A stretch of 64,000 nt of DNA from Lachnospiraceae bacterium (lineage in GTDB: Bacteria > Bacillota > Clostridia > Lachnospirales > Lachnospiraceae): the NCBI GenBank assembly GCA_022510565.1, contig JAFLTE010000007.1, positions 1-64,000 of the forward strand, written 5' to 3'. Numbering within the stretch: the stretch's first letter is position 1; each line of letters starts with the position of its first letter. The notes beneath the pieces are model-generated. The model searched no databases. It saw only the letters and a program-made list of their open reading frames with translations, and was not told the origin of the DNA. The position numbers were made by a program, and so were the translations under genes. This document shows positions 8,898-18,413 of the stretch, piece by piece.

Positions 8898-10259
8898 ATG
8901 TTACTTGGCAGAACATCCGAATTAAAGTATTTGAATAATTATTTCGACAGAGAAGGCAGTCAGATTTTGGTCGTATACGGACAGAAGTATATCGGCAAGA
9001 CAGCCCTTGTCAGAGAGTTTATGGCGGACAAAAACGGCTACTATTATCTTGCGAAAGCGTGCTCCGAGAGAGAGCAGGTGTATCAATGGAGCAGGCAGCT
9101 TGTACGGGATGGGTATGAGCTGGATGATTTTCCGTCCTTCCACGATATTTTTGCGAAAATTACCCGTCGCAGCAGCGGCAAGAAGGTGCTTGTAATTGAC
9201 GAGTTCCAGAATATTGTCAGGGCCAGCGAACAGTTTATGAAAGAATTGGTTGCCTTCGTACACAATCAGTGGAACCGTGATGAGGTTATGGTAGTGTTAT
9301 GCAGTTCCTCCATCGGCTGGATTGAGAACAGCATGATTACACGAATCGGTGAAGCTGCCTATGAACTGTCGGGATTTCTCAAAATCAGAGAGATGCCTTT
9401 TGAAGATATTGTGCAGAGGTTTCCTAATTTCCGAATTGAAGAGTGTGTCGAGGCGTACGCGATATTGGGTGGATTCCCGGGATTATGGAATCGGTTTGAC
9501 GACAGACTGACAATACAACAGAATATATGCCGGAATATTTTAGATGCCAACAGCTTTCTCTTCGAGGAGGGAGAACGTATGCTGACGGATCAATTGCGGG
9601 AGCCGGGTGTATACAATACAATTATGGCATCGATTGCGGCGGGAAATCATAAGCTCAATAATCTGTATCTGCATACGGAGTTTTCCCGCGCGAAAATTAG
9701 CGTGTATTTGAAAAATCTTATAGAGTTGGAGCTGGTAGAGAAAGTATTCTCCTACGACACAGCGGGCAAAGAGAATGTGCAGAAGGGTATTTACAGGATT
9801 AGTCATCCTTTCGTGGATTTCTATTACACATATATGTACCCGTACCTGAGTGATTTACAGAGACTTTCCGTGGGAGAGTTTTATAACCGCTATGTTATGC
9901 TTGATTTCAGAAGATACGTGTCGGGTTATTTCAAGAAAATATGCAGACAGCATTTGACTAAGTTAAACAAGAGGAACAAACTTCCTATTCTTCCGGATGT
10001 TGTAGGTGAGTGGGTTGGCAAGGACGGTGCACTGGATATCATCGCGCAGGATGAAGAAGGTCATACGCTGATTGGACTGTGCAGCTGGGAGAAACCGTTG
10101 GCTTATGAGGATTATGAGGAGCTGCTGGCATATGCGAAAAGGTCTAAAATCGGCACAGACTATGTCTATATGTTCACGGCTTATCGGTTTGACGAGCGTC
10201 TGAATCTGGAGGCGAAGATGAAACCCAACTTGAAATTAGTACAGATTTCGGATTTATAG
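8898..10259 (+). CDS. AAA ATPase with DUF234-like C-terminus
   Basis: Resembles the archaeal-ATPase/DUF234 family. The N-terminal AAA domain has Walker A GQKYIGKT and Walker B KVLVIDEFQNI, followed by sensor-like CSSS. A winged-helix-like segment (~240-320) precedes a C-terminal DUF234-type nuclease-like region (GEWVGKDGALDIIA...) with a PD-(D/E)xK-like spacing of Asp and Glu. Members occur widely in anaerobes and their role is unknown; mobile-element and defence associations have been suggested for the wider family. No mobile-element genes adjoin it here; it sits 17 bases after the EAL gene and 27 before topB. Confidence 0.75.
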   Translation: MLLGRTSELKYLNNYFDREGSQILVVYGQKYIGKTALVREFMADKNGYYYLAKACSEREQVYQWSRQLVRDGYELDDFPSFHDIFAKITRRSSGKKVLVIDEFQNIVRASEQFMKELVAFVHNQWNRDEVMVVLCSSSIGWIENSMITRIGEAAYELSGFLKIREMPFEDIVQRFPNFRIEECVEAYAILGGFPGLWNRFDDRLTIQQNICRNILDANSFLFEEGERMLTDQLREPGVYNTIMASIAAGNHKLNNLYLHTEFSRAKISVYLKNLIELELVEKVFSYDTAGKENVQKGIYRISHPFVDFYYTYMYPYLSDLQRLSVGEFYNRYVMLDFRRYVSGYFKKICRQHLTKLNKRNKLPILPDVVGEWVGKDGALDIIAQDEEGHTLIGLCSWEKPLAYEDYEELLAYAKRSKIGTDYVYMFTAYRFDERLNLEAKMKPNLKLVQISDL

Positions 10260-10286
10260 CGTTAACGGATTGACAATGAGGAATCT

Positions 10287-12335
10287 ATGGGAAAAAGTAT
10301 TTATATTGCGGAAAAGCCCAGTGTTGCAAAGGAATTTGCCAAGGCGTTGAAATATAATATGAAGAATAAAGACGGTTACATGGAATCCGACGAAGCGGTT
10401 GTCACATGGTGTGTCGGTCATCTTGTAACCATGAGCTATCCGGAGGCATATGATGAGAAGTACAGAAGATGGTCACTTGACACGATACCGTTTATTCCGG
10501 ATGAATTTAAGTATGAAGTAATTGATGGTGTTAAAAAACAGTTTCAAATTGTAAGCGGACTGCTGAATCGTGAGGATGTGGACACGATTTATGTCTGCAC
10601 CGACTCGGGGCGCGAGGGAGAATACATATATCGTTTGGTGGAACAACAGGCGAATGTACACGGCAAGGCAAGAAAGCGCGTCTGGATTGACTCCCAGACG
10701 GAGGAAGAGATTCTTCGGGGAATCAGAGAAGCTAAAGATTTGTCGGCGTATGATAATCTTTCCAGTGCTGCGTATTTACGCGCCAAGGAAGATTATCTTA
10801 TGGGAATTAATTTTTCCCGTGTGTTGACTTTAAAATACAGTAATCCGATTAAATCGTATCTGAAGGCGGACAGAGCAGTGGTGTCCGTAGGGCGCGTGAT
10901 GACCTGCGTGCTGGGGATGGTAGTAAACAGAGAGAGAGAGATTCGCGAGTTTGTCAAAATACCTTTTTACAGAGTGCTTTTACAGGTCGACATAGATGGA
11001 CGTGAATGCGTCTGCGAGTGGAAAGCGGTGGAGGATTCACGCTATTATCGATCGCCGTTACTCTATAAGGACAACGGTTTTCTTCAGGAGAAGGATGCGG
11101 ATGAGTTTATACATTATCTGCGTGAAGATGAGACGGTTGCGCCCGTTGTGGAGAAAATAGAGAAGAAGAAAGAGACAAAGAATCCGCCGTTATTGTACAA
11201 TCTGGCGGAACTGCAGAACGATTGTTCCAAACTGTTTAAAATCAGTCCGGACGAGACGCTTCGGATTGCGCAGGAACTCTACGAGAAGAAACTTACTACT
11301 TATCCCAGAACGGATGCCAGAGTATTATCCTCGGCGGTGGCGAAGGAAATACATAAAAATATAGGAGGACTCCGAGGTTATCCTATTGCGGCATCCTACG
11401 CGTCGGAAGTATTGGACAGCGGCAGTTATAAGACGATTGCCAAGTCCAGATATGTCAATGACAAGCAGATTACTGACCATTATGCGATTATTCCCACAGG
11501 GCAGGGATTAAATGCCCTGAACGGCCTGCACCCCACCTCGGCTAAAGTGTATGAAATTATTGTCAGACGTTTTTTAAGTATTTTTTATTCGGCTGCGGTA
11601 TACCAGAAAATCAATCTTGGTGTCACGATGAAGGGAGAATACTTCTCCACGGGATTTAAGGTGTTGGCACAGGAAGGATATCTGCCGGTGACAAAGTACT
11701 CTTTTGCCAAGAAAAAGGCGGAGGGTGATGAGGGCGAAGAGAAAGCTGACGAGCAGGAAACAACCTGCGACGAGACTTTCATGGAGACGATTCAGTCGTT
11801 AAAAAAGGGTAAGGAACTGCGTATGACCGGTGTTGATAAGAAAGAGGGAGAAACTTCCCCACCGAAACGGTACAACTCCGGCACGATGATTTTAACAATG
11901 GAGAATGCCGGTCAGTTTATAGAGGACGAGGAACTGCGGGCGCAGATTAAGGGAAGCGGCATCGGCACCTCCGCCACAAGGGCCGAGATACTTAAGAAAC
12001 TGGTGAATATCAAATATCTGTCGTTGAATAAGAAGACACAGATAATTACGCCGACGCTTCTTGGTGAGATGATTTACGAGGTGGTAGCAGGCTCTATCAA
12101 GCCGTTGTTGGATCCGAGACTGACTGCCAGCTGGGAGAAAGGTCTTACTTTAGTGGCTGACGGAGAAATCTCCGAGGATGAATATATGGTGAAGTTAGAT
12201 GATTTTGTGACAAGAAGAACCAATACGGTAAAACAGATGAATAATCAGACCGCACTTTACAATCGGTTCCGCTATGTGGCACAATTTTATCAGAAACATA
12301 CACAGCAGAATATGAAAACCGTAGAAAGCAGGTAA
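10287..12335 (+). CDS. topB: DNA topoisomerase III
   Basis: Type IA topoisomerase that relaxes or decatenates DNA by single-strand passage. The Toprim domain opens with IYIAEKPSVAKEFA and holds CTDSGREGEY. The catalytic tyrosine is Tyr339 in TTYPRTDARVL, and the conserved SGIGTSATRAEI follows. At 682 aa it covers the core but ends without the C-terminal zinc fingers found in some relatives. It is close to the preceding ATPase gene and only 3-6 bases ahead of the acyltransferase-like gene, suggesting one transcript. Confidence 0.94.
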   Translation: MGKSIYIAEKPSVAKEFAKALKYNMKNKDGYMESDEAVVTWCVGHLVTMSYPEAYDEKYRRWSLDTIPFIPDEFKYEVIDGVKKQFQIVSGLLNREDVDTIYVCTDSGREGEYIYRLVEQQANVHGKARKRVWIDSQTEEEILRGIREAKDLSAYDNLSSAAYLRAKEDYLMGINFSRVLTLKYSNPIKSYLKADRAVVSVGRVMTCVLGMVVNREREIREFVKIPFYRVLLQVDIDGRECVCEWKAVEDSRYYRSPLLYKDNGFLQEKDADEFIHYLREDETVAPVVEKIEKKKETKNPPLLYNLAELQNDCSKLFKISPDETLRIAQELYEKKLTTYPRTDARVLSSAVAKEIHKNIGGLRGYPIAASYASEVLDSGSYKTIAKSRYVNDKQITDHYAIIPTGQGLNALNGLHPTSAKVYEIIVRRFLSIFYSAAVYQKINLGVTMKGEYFSTGFKVLAQEGYLPVTKYSFAKKKAEGDEGEEKADEQETTCDETFMETIQSLKKGKELRMTGVDKKEGETSPPKRYNSGTMILTMENAGQFIEDEELRAQIKGSGIGTSATRAEILKKLVNIKYLSLNKKTQIITPTLLGEMIYEVVAGSIKPLLDPRLTASWEKGLTLVADGEISEDEYMVKLDDFVTRRTNTVKQMNNQTALYNRFRYVAQFYQKHTQQNMKTVESR

Positions 12336-12341
12336 AATGTG

Positions 12342-13016
12342 ATGGCAAGTTTGCGGGATACCGAAATCGGAGCGCTTTACACACTTGACGAAACGATTGC
12401 AAAAGATATTTTTCACGAAGCAATCTATCCGTGGGAAGTGCTCTCTAAGATTGGTGAATTCATTGTAGAACTGGGAAATACGCTTCCCGAGGAACGATAT
12501 GAGAGGAAAGGCGATAACGTGTGGATTGCAAAATCCGCGAAAGTTTATCCCAGCGCTTGTATCAATGGACCGGCGATTATCGACGAGGAAGCGGAAATCA
12601 GACATTGTGCTTTTATCAGAGGCAATGCTATCGTGGGCAAGGGCGCAGTCGTGGGAAATTCCACGGAGCTTAAGAATGTGATTCTCTTTAATAAAGTACA
12701 GGTGCCGCATTACAACTATGTCGGTGACAGCATTCTCGGTTTCAAGGCACATATGGGGGCCGGCTCCATTACATCGAATGTCAAAAGTGATAAAACATTG
12801 GTAGTGGTTAGAGCCGGCGAGGAGCAGCTTGAGACCGGTTTAAAAAAATTCGGTGCCATGCTGGGTGATCACGTAGAGGTGGGATGTAATTCCGTTCTAA
12901 ACCCCGGAACGGTTATCGGCAGACAGGCAAATGTTTATCCGACCTCCATGGTAAGAGGATTTATACCGGCAAACAGCATCTATAAGAAACAGGGAGAGAT
13001 AGCAGAAAAACATTAG
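12342..13016 (+). CDS. Left-handed beta-helix (GlmU/LpxA-like) protein
   Basis: A 224-aa protein dominated by hexapeptide repeats (for example AKVYPSACINGPAII, CAFIRGNAIVG, VEVGCNSVLNPGTVIG), as in UDP-N-acetylglucosamine pyrophosphorylase/acetyltransferase C-termini. It lacks the GlmU N-terminal nucleotidyltransferase domain. An N-terminal helical segment precedes the helix, as in a group annotated as UDP-GlcNAc pyrophosphorylase-related proteins in Clostridia. HYNYVGDS and GSITSNVKSD resemble the GlmU acetyl-CoA-side motifs. The acceptor substrate is unknown. GTG 12339 is an alternative start directly before the chosen ATG. Confidence 0.72.
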   Translation: MASLRDTEIGALYTLDETIAKDIFHEAIYPWEVLSKIGEFIVELGNTLPEERYERKGDNVWIAKSAKVYPSACINGPAIIDEEAEIRHCAFIRGNAIVGKGAVVGNSTELKNVILFNKVQVPHYNYVGDSILGFKAHMGAGSITSNVKSDKTLVVVRAGEEQLETGLKKFGAMLGDHVEVGCNSVLNPGTVIGRQANVYPTSMVRGFIPANSIYKKQGEIAEKH

Positions 13017-13063
13017 AGTTTAATATAAATAATACTTTACAATAATGCATTTGGAGAGAAAAT

Positions 13064-15265
13064 ATGGCGATGGATCTAATGATGGAAAATTTTGAGTCTA
13101 TGATTGACAACGTGATAGCGGGCATCTGTTTCTTTGAGTATGAGAACGGAGCGCTGAATCCTTTCTATGTCAATGAAGGAATGTTCCGTATGTTGGGATA
13201 TTCCAGGGCACAGGGAATGAAATTTATTAATAAAGTTGAGAGGAGTATCATCCCGGATGACCTGCCGATTTTTCAGCAGGGAATTGAAGATGTGTTAAAG
13301 GATGACGGCGCTGTCGATGTGGAATTCCGTACGGTAACGGGAAGCGGTGGCCTGCGTTGGCTGTACGCCAGAGCAAATCTGTATTCCAGGGAAGGCAGTA
13401 AGTATATTATTGTAGCTGTCGTTGAGGATATTACCGATAGGAAAAATGTGGAGGAGGAGTTGTACCAGCAGGCAGAACGACTGCATATTCTTTCCGAGGC
13501 GGTAGGAGGCAAAATCATAGATTATAACGCCAGAACGGATGTTATGGTCATTAAAGCTTCCAGAGAACATGAAATCTCAGGCGAAAAGATGATAAAAAAT
13601 TATCTGCAGCATTTTGATGAATCCATGATTTATGAGGAAGATATAGCGTATTATAAGTCCATTTTCCGAGGCCTTCTTACTTCACCGAAGAATGAGACAA
13701 TTGAGTACAGAACCAAACGATTCGAAAGTGATTATACATGGTATCAGGTTAATCTGACATCGCTGCTCGGACCGGAAGGCTATGTGACGAGAATTGTCGG
13801 ACGTATGATTAATATCCATGAGAAAAAGTTAAAAGAATTGGACTTGCTTCTTCGTGCCGAGAAAGATGCCTTGACAGGTTTGTATAACAAAGGCGCTACC
13901 ATGCAGTTAATCCAAAATGCAATTGAAGACAGCAAGGAGGACACGCTGAATGCATTGATGATTATCGATTTGGATAACTTTAAGGAGGTAAACGACCTCT
14001 TGGGACATGCTCAGGGCGACCAGGTTCTTGTGGATACGGCGACCGCCTTAAATGAAATCTTTAAGGGCGGAGATATTGTCGGTCGTATCGGCGGTGATGA
14101 ATTCGTAGTGTTTATGAAGAACTTAAATGCAATTTCCAACGCAGACATTTTGGCGGGAAAGGTTGTTCGTAATGTCAATTTTTCATTTGAATACGAAGAT
14201 AGACAGATTAATGTGACCTGCAGTGTGGGTGTTGCTATTTTCCCTTATCACGGCAATGATTATGAGGAACTCTTTAATAAGGCGGACAAAGCGGTATACA
14301 CGGCAAAAGCCAACGGTAAATGCGGATACCGTATCTATGACGCTGCCACGACCATGGTCTACCATGCAACCAGAAGAAATACGGAGTATAATCCGGAAAA
14401 AGGCATGGAGATGAACCGTGGTATTGAAGATCTGGTAATGCAGGTTTTATTTGAAGATAAAAACATGGAGTCCGCTCTGAAATCGGCAATCGAGTTGATT
14501 ACGGCAGAATATAATTTCCACAGAGGATATGTGTGCGGCAACGATACGCTGCCTATTTCCAGGACAGTGCATTTTGCGGCGGCAGGTTATGAGACCGGCA
14601 AGGAAACGGAAGAACAGTATGAACTCAAGAGAGTGGTCAGTGAAATATTGTTTGAATCTTTCCATAAGGTATCGATTATCCATGACTATGATTTGACGGC
14701 TGCAGAAATGCACGATTATTTCCACTCGGAGGGCATTAAGAGTATGCTCTATTATCCGATTACGACTCATGGCGAATTCCAGGGGGCTGTTATCTTTGAG
14801 AATCATGAGGATGTGCAGCTGGAGTTTAAAGACAGTGAAATGGAGGAGATTCGTTCTCTGATGCGTATTCTGGAAGCGCATATCTTACAGATTGGCCTTA
14901 TGGATCGACTGCAGGATTTTGTGACCCAGATTGCTATCTTTGATAATCTGGACAGTTATGTGTACGTCGTGAATCCTGATACATATGAGCTATGTTTTAT
15001 CAATAAGAAAGTGCTTATGAGTACACCGGAAGTTAAAATCGGCAATATCTGTTATAAAGCACTGCAGAACAGGGATACGCCCTGTGACAACTGTATCATT
15101 AAAAACCTGAATAAAGAAGACCCTCACAGCAGGTGTACGGCGGAATTGTTTAATTTCTCCCTGCGCTGCTGGAACAGGTGTAGTGCCAGCTGGCTGGAAT
15201 GCAAGGAAGAAAACGGACTTGTATTGTTAAACAGCATAGATATTTCAGAATATTTCATAGGCTAG
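13064..15265 (+). CDS. PAS-PAS-GGDEF-GAF diguanylate cyclase with Cys-rich C-terminal domain
   Basis: A 733-aa cytoplasmic signalling protein. Two PAS-like domains (~10-125 and ~145-260, the first ending VVEDITDRKN) lead into a GGDEF domain (~275-430) with an intact GRIGGDEFVVF signature, so it should make c-di-GMP. The RxxD inhibitory site upstream of GGDEF is absent (FKGGD instead). A GAF-like segment (~450-615) follows. The end is a PAS-like domain with many cysteines (CYKALQNRDTPCDNC...C...C..C....C), a pattern seen in clostridial signalling proteins that could bind metal or sense redox. GGAGAG precedes the ATG. Confidence 0.85.
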   Translation: MAMDLMMENFESMIDNVIAGICFFEYENGALNPFYVNEGMFRMLGYSRAQGMKFINKVERSIIPDDLPIFQQGIEDVLKDDGAVDVEFRTVTGSGGLRWLYARANLYSREGSKYIIVAVVEDITDRKNVEEELYQQAERLHILSEAVGGKIIDYNARTDVMVIKASREHEISGEKMIKNYLQHFDESMIYEEDIAYYKSIFRGLLTSPKNETIEYRTKRFESDYTWYQVNLTSLLGPEGYVTRIVGRMINIHEKKLKELDLLLRAEKDALTGLYNKGATMQLIQNAIEDSKEDTLNALMIIDLDNFKEVNDLLGHAQGDQVLVDTATALNEIFKGGDIVGRIGGDEFVVFMKNLNAISNADILAGKVVRNVNFSFEYEDRQINVTCSVGVAIFPYHGNDYEELFNKADKAVYTAKANGKCGYRIYDAATTMVYHATRRNTEYNPEKGMEMNRGIEDLVMQVLFEDKNMESALKSAIELITAEYNFHRGYVCGNDTLPISRTVHFAAAGYETGKETEEQYELKRVVSEILFESFHKVSIIHDYDLTAAEMHDYFHSEGIKSMLYYPITTHGEFQGAVIFENHEDVQLEFKDSEMEEIRSLMRILEAHILQIGLMDRLQDFVTQIAIFDNLDSYVYVVNPDTYELCFINKKVLMSTPEVKIGNICYKALQNRDTPCDNCIIKNLNKEDPHSRCTAELFNFSLRCWNRCSASWLECKEENGLVLLNSIDISEYFIG

Positions 15266-15266
15266 G

Positions 15267-15295
15267 TTGACTAATTGTAGCTTTTCGTGTATATT
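15267..15295 (+). promoter_or_regulatory. Sigma-A promoter of the ABC importer operon
   Basis: TTGACT (15267-15272), a 17-base spacer and TATATT (15290-15295), 62 bases before the start codon of the binding protein. Confidence 0.65.
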
Positions 15296-15357
15296 TTCAT
15301 AGGAAACTATGTGCTTTACTGTACATGAATATTAGTGTTTTTAAGGAGGAGATTATT

Positions 15358-16419
15358 ATGAGAAAGAAAGCATTGGCGTTGCTTGCGGCAACTGCAATGA
15401 CTGCAGCTATGCTTGCCGGATGCGGTTCTGACGGAGGTAATACTACCTCAGGCAGTACAGCATCTGCGGATAATACGACAGCAGACACAACGCAGGCGGG
15501 CGGTGAGACTTCCACAGGTGGAGACTCTTCTACAGATAGGGTATACAATATCGGTATCTGCCAGTTAGTGGAGCATCCGGCTTTGGACGAGGCTACAAGA
15601 GGATTTCAGGAGGCCCTTACAGAACTCTTAGGTGAGGATCACGTTAAGTTTGATTTCCAGAACGCACAGGGTGAGCAGACCAACTGCGTAACCATTACAA
15701 CACAGTTCGTAACAGATAATGTTGATTTGATTATGGCGAACGCGACAGCACCTTTACAGGCGGCTGCAGCTGCAACCAACACGATTCCGATTCTCGGAAC
15801 TTCCATCACGGATTATGCGACAGCGCTTGATATTGCTGACTGGACAGGCGCAACGGGCACGAACATTTCGGGAACTTCCGATCTGGCCCCGATTGATGAG
15901 CAGGAGAAGATGCTGGTTGAGTTGTTTCCGGATGTACAGAAGGTGGGTATTCTGTATTGTTCCGCCGAGGCGAACTCCAAATATCAGGCGGATTTGTTTA
16001 TCGCTTGCCTGGAGGAAGATGGTATCGCATATGAAGTATATACAGTGGCTGATTCCAACGAGATTTCTGCGGTAGTTACTGATGCATGTGATGCCTGCGA
16101 TGTTCTCTATATTCCTACAGATAATACGTTGGCTTCTTCGACAGAGTTAATTAGCAATATTGCGCTTCCCGCTGGTGTGCCGATTATCGCCGGTGAGGAA
16201 GGCATCTGCGCAGGCTGCGGTGTCGCAACCTTATCTATCAGCTACTATGATATCGGTTACTCGGCAGGTATCTTGGCGTATGAGATCTTAGTCGGTGGTG
16301 CGGACATTTCCACGATGCCGATTATGTACGCGCCTAAGGTTACTAAAGAGTATAATGCATCTATCTGTGAGCAGTTGGGTATTTCTGTTCCCAGTGATTA
16401 TGTAGCGATTGAAGAATAA
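15358..16419 (+). CDS. ABC transporter substrate-binding lipoprotein (TrpX-like)
   Basis: Extracytoplasmic binding protein, 353 aa, with a lipoprotein signal peptide ending in LAGC, then a Ser/Thr/Gly-rich linker. The mature part belongs to the ABC_sub_bind type I periplasmic-binding fold (IGICQLVEHPALDEATRGF), the group that includes streptococcal TrpX. ATG 15358 was chosen because AAGGAGGA lies 7 bases upstream; the upstream in-frame ATG 15325 lacks a ribosome site and would spoil the signal peptide. It heads a three-gene importer. Aromatic amino acids are a plausible substrate by family, but the sequence does not prove this. Confidence 0.9.
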   Translation: MRKKALALLAATAMTAAMLAGCGSDGGNTTSGSTASADNTTADTTQAGGETSTGGDSSTDRVYNIGICQLVEHPALDEATRGFQEALTELLGEDHVKFDFQNAQGEQTNCVTITTQFVTDNVDLIMANATAPLQAAAAATNTIPILGTSITDYATALDIADWTGATGTNISGTSDLAPIDEQEKMLVELFPDVQKVGILYCSAEANSKYQADLFIACLEEDGIAYEVYTVADSNEISAVVTDACDACDVLYIPTDNTLASSTELISNIALPAGVPIIAGEEGICAGCGVATLSISYYDIGYSAGILAYEILVGGADISTMPIMYAPKVTKEYNASICEQLGISVPSDYVAIEE

Positions 16420-16430
16420 TTTATGGGATA

Positions 16431-16468
16431 TATGTGGGGATGACAGATATGCCATCCCCATATTTTCT
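16431..16468 (+). terminator. Attenuating hairpin between binding protein and permease genes
   Basis: TGGGGATG (16435-16442) pairs with CATCCCCA (16453-16460), extended by weak pairs, and is followed by TATTTTCT. Placed inside the operon, it would lower expression of permease and ATPase relative to the binding protein. Confidence 0.7.
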
Positions 16469-16487
16469 ATATGACGGAGGTTATAAG

Positions 16488-17444
16488 ATGATTTTATCCT
16501 ACTTTGCATCCCTTAGTCTGACTTCCCTGCTCAATAAGATGCCAAATGCACTTGGACAGGGGCTTATATGGGGAATCATGGCGCTTGGTGTCTATATTAC
16601 CTATAGGCTGCTTGATTTTCCGGATCTTACGGTAGACGGAACACTTGCGACAGGCGGAGCGGTAGCGGTCATGTTGGTTCGCGGAGCGGGTATGGAGCCG
16701 TGGATGGCGCTGATTTTTGCGTTTGCGGCAGGTATGCTTGCGGGCATGGTGACGGGACTGTTACATACGTCGTTGGGGATTCCGGGAATTTTGGCAGGTA
16801 TCCTGACGCAGTTGTCGCTGTATTCCATTAACTTGCATATTATGGGTAAATCCAATCAGCCGATTAATGTAGATCAGTACAGGCTGGTAGTTTCTGCCCG
16901 ATATATATCCGGAGATGCGCTTACGAAATTTAAATTTTACGGCGGAGTGATTCTCGGTTGTTTGATTTTGGTTGCAATCTTATATTGTTATTTTGGAACG
17001 GAGCAGGGGCAGGCAATCCGCGCTACGGGATGCAATAAGAATATGGCAAGGGCACAGGGCATTAACACCAATTTCCACACGGTGCTCGCACTGATGATCT
17101 CCAACGGTCTGGTGGGTCTGTCCGGCGGACTCTTTGCACAATATCAAGGGTCATCTGACATCAATATGGGAAGAGGCGCTATTGTAATCGGTCTTGCATC
17201 CGTGATTATCGGCGAGGTGTTGTTCGGTAAATTCTGTGAGAAACGGAAGATGGCTTTTGCATTTACAATGGTTGCCGTGATCATCGGTTCGGTAATTTAC
17301 TATGTTGTCATCAACTTTGTATTGTGGCTGAAGATGCCTTCTGAGGACCTGAAGCTGTTCTCGGCAATTGTTGTGGCGGTCTTCCTGGCAATCCCTTATC
17401 TGAAAGGAAAGTACGGCAAGAAGAAGGGGGTGGCTAAACAATGA
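16488..17444 (+). CDS. ABC transporter permease (TrpY-like, branched-chain type)
   Basis: Integral membrane permease, 318 aa, with about eight hydrophobic segments, partner of the preceding binding lipoprotein. The segment RATGCNKNMARAQGIN is the conserved cytoplasmic loop of the LivH-like permease family, contacting the ATPase. ATG 16488 is preferred because CGGAGG (16475-16480) is spaced 7 bases from it. The longer reading from 16434 runs through the attenuating hairpin. The gene overlaps the ATPase start by four bases (ATGA), indicating coupled translation. Confidence 0.88.
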   Translation: MILSYFASLSLTSLLNKMPNALGQGLIWGIMALGVYITYRLLDFPDLTVDGTLATGGAVAVMLVRGAGMEPWMALIFAFAAGMLAGMVTGLLHTSLGIPGILAGILTQLSLYSINLHIMGKSNQPINVDQYRLVVSARYISGDALTKFKFYGGVILGCLILVAILYCYFGTEQGQAIRATGCNKNMARAQGINTNFHTVLALMISNGLVGLSGGLFAQYQGSSDINMGRGAIVIGLASVIIGEVLFGKFCEKRKMAFAFTMVAVIIGSVIYYVVINFVLWLKMPSEDLKLFSAIVVAVFLAIPYLKGKYGKKKGVAKQ

Positions 17445-18259
17445 GTAGTGAGACAAAGAACTATGCCTTAGAATTACGAGATATCCATAAGGTTTTTAAT
17501 CAGGGAACCATCAATGAGAAGGTGGCTCTTGACGGAGTGGATTTGCAGTTGGAGGACGGTGATTTTGTTACGGTCATCGGCGGTAACGGTGCAGGCAAAT
17601 CTACGATGCTCAATGCCATTGCGGGTATGTGGCCGGTAGACAGCGGGTCCATTATAGTCGGCGGAGCGGATGTCACATCCCTGCCGGAGCATAAGAGAGC
17701 AAAATTTCTCGGACGTGTTTTTCAGGATCCTATGACCGGAACGGCTGCTACCATGTCCATAGATGAGAATATGGCAATCGCCGCAAGGCGTGGCAAACAT
17801 CACACGTTAAGATGGGGTGTGACGAAGGCGGAAAGAGAGCAGTATAAGGAAATGTTAAGGGAATTGGATCTTGGATTGGAGGAGCGTTTGACTACCAAGG
17901 TCGGTCTTTTATCCGGAGGACAGCGTCAGGCGGTCACCTTGCTGATGGCATCTTTAGAGAAACCCAATCTGCTTCTTCTGGATGAGCACACGGCGGCACT
18001 TGACCCTAAGACTGCGGCGACAGTGCTTGCATTGTCCGATAAGATTATTGAAGAACATCATCTGACGGCTATGATGGTTACTCACAATATGAAAGATGCC
18101 ATAAGTCATGGAAATCGTTTGGTTATGATGCATGAAGGTAAGATTATCTACGATGTACGAGGCGAAGAGAAGAAGAACCTGCACGTATCCGACCTGATGG
18201 CAAAATTTGAGGAAGTAAGCGGCGGAGAGTTCGCAAATGACCGTATGATTCTGTCATAA
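17441..18259 (+). CDS. ABC transporter ATP-binding protein (TrpZ-like)
   Basis: ATPase of the importer, 272 aa. Walker A is GGNGAGKST, the signature is LSGGQRQA, the H-loop is VTHNMKDA, and Walker B is LLLLDEHTAALD, with His replacing the usual Pro after the catalytic Glu, a substitution common in this subfamily. It overlaps the permease gene by four bases and ends the operon at the terminator at 18283. Together with the two preceding genes it forms a complete importer. Confidence 0.9.
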   Translation: MSSETKNYALELRDIHKVFNQGTINEKVALDGVDLQLEDGDFVTVIGGNGAGKSTMLNAIAGMWPVDSGSIIVGGADVTSLPEHKRAKFLGRVFQDPMTGTAATMSIDENMAIAARRGKHHTLRWGVTKAEREQYKEMLRELDLGLEERLTTKVGLLSGGQRQAVTLLMASLEKPNLLLLDEHTAALDPKTAATVLALSDKIIEEHHLTAMMVTHNMKDAISHGNRLVMMHEGKIIYDVRGEEKKNLHVSDLMAKFEEVSGGEFANDRMILS

Positions 18260-18282
18260 AACAGGGGGCAGAGGAATATATA

Positions 18283-18324
18283 AAATCCAGTCATAAATTC
18301 TTTTAGAAATGACTGGATTTTTTG
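18283..18324 (+). terminator. Terminator of the ABC importer operon
   Basis: An 11-bp stem, AAATCCAGTCA (18283-18293) with TGACTGGATTT (18310-18320), has a 16-nt loop and continues into a T-run. Confidence 0.88.
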
Positions 18325-18353
18325 TCGGCAATGTGCGAAAATAGGTGTAGCGG

Positions 18354-18381
18354 TTATGACAGACGTGTGAGTCTGTTATGA
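18354..18381 (+). promoter_or_regulatory. Inverted repeat upstream of the NifU-like gene
   Basis: Arms 18354-18364 and 18371-18381 pair over 11 positions with two G-T pairs around GTGTGA; the core is ACAGAC/GTCTGT. It lies 33 bases before the start codon and could be an operator or an RNA hairpin in the leader. Confidence 0.45.
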
Positions 18382-18413
18382 ATAAATTTTACATAATCGA
18401 AAGGAGTTATCAC

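Noticed and set aside
15266-15357. T-box or tryptophan riboswitch before the TrpX-like operon
   Set aside because: The leader is only about 55 bases from the promoter to the start codon, too short for a T-box, and no conserved T-box sequence is seen.
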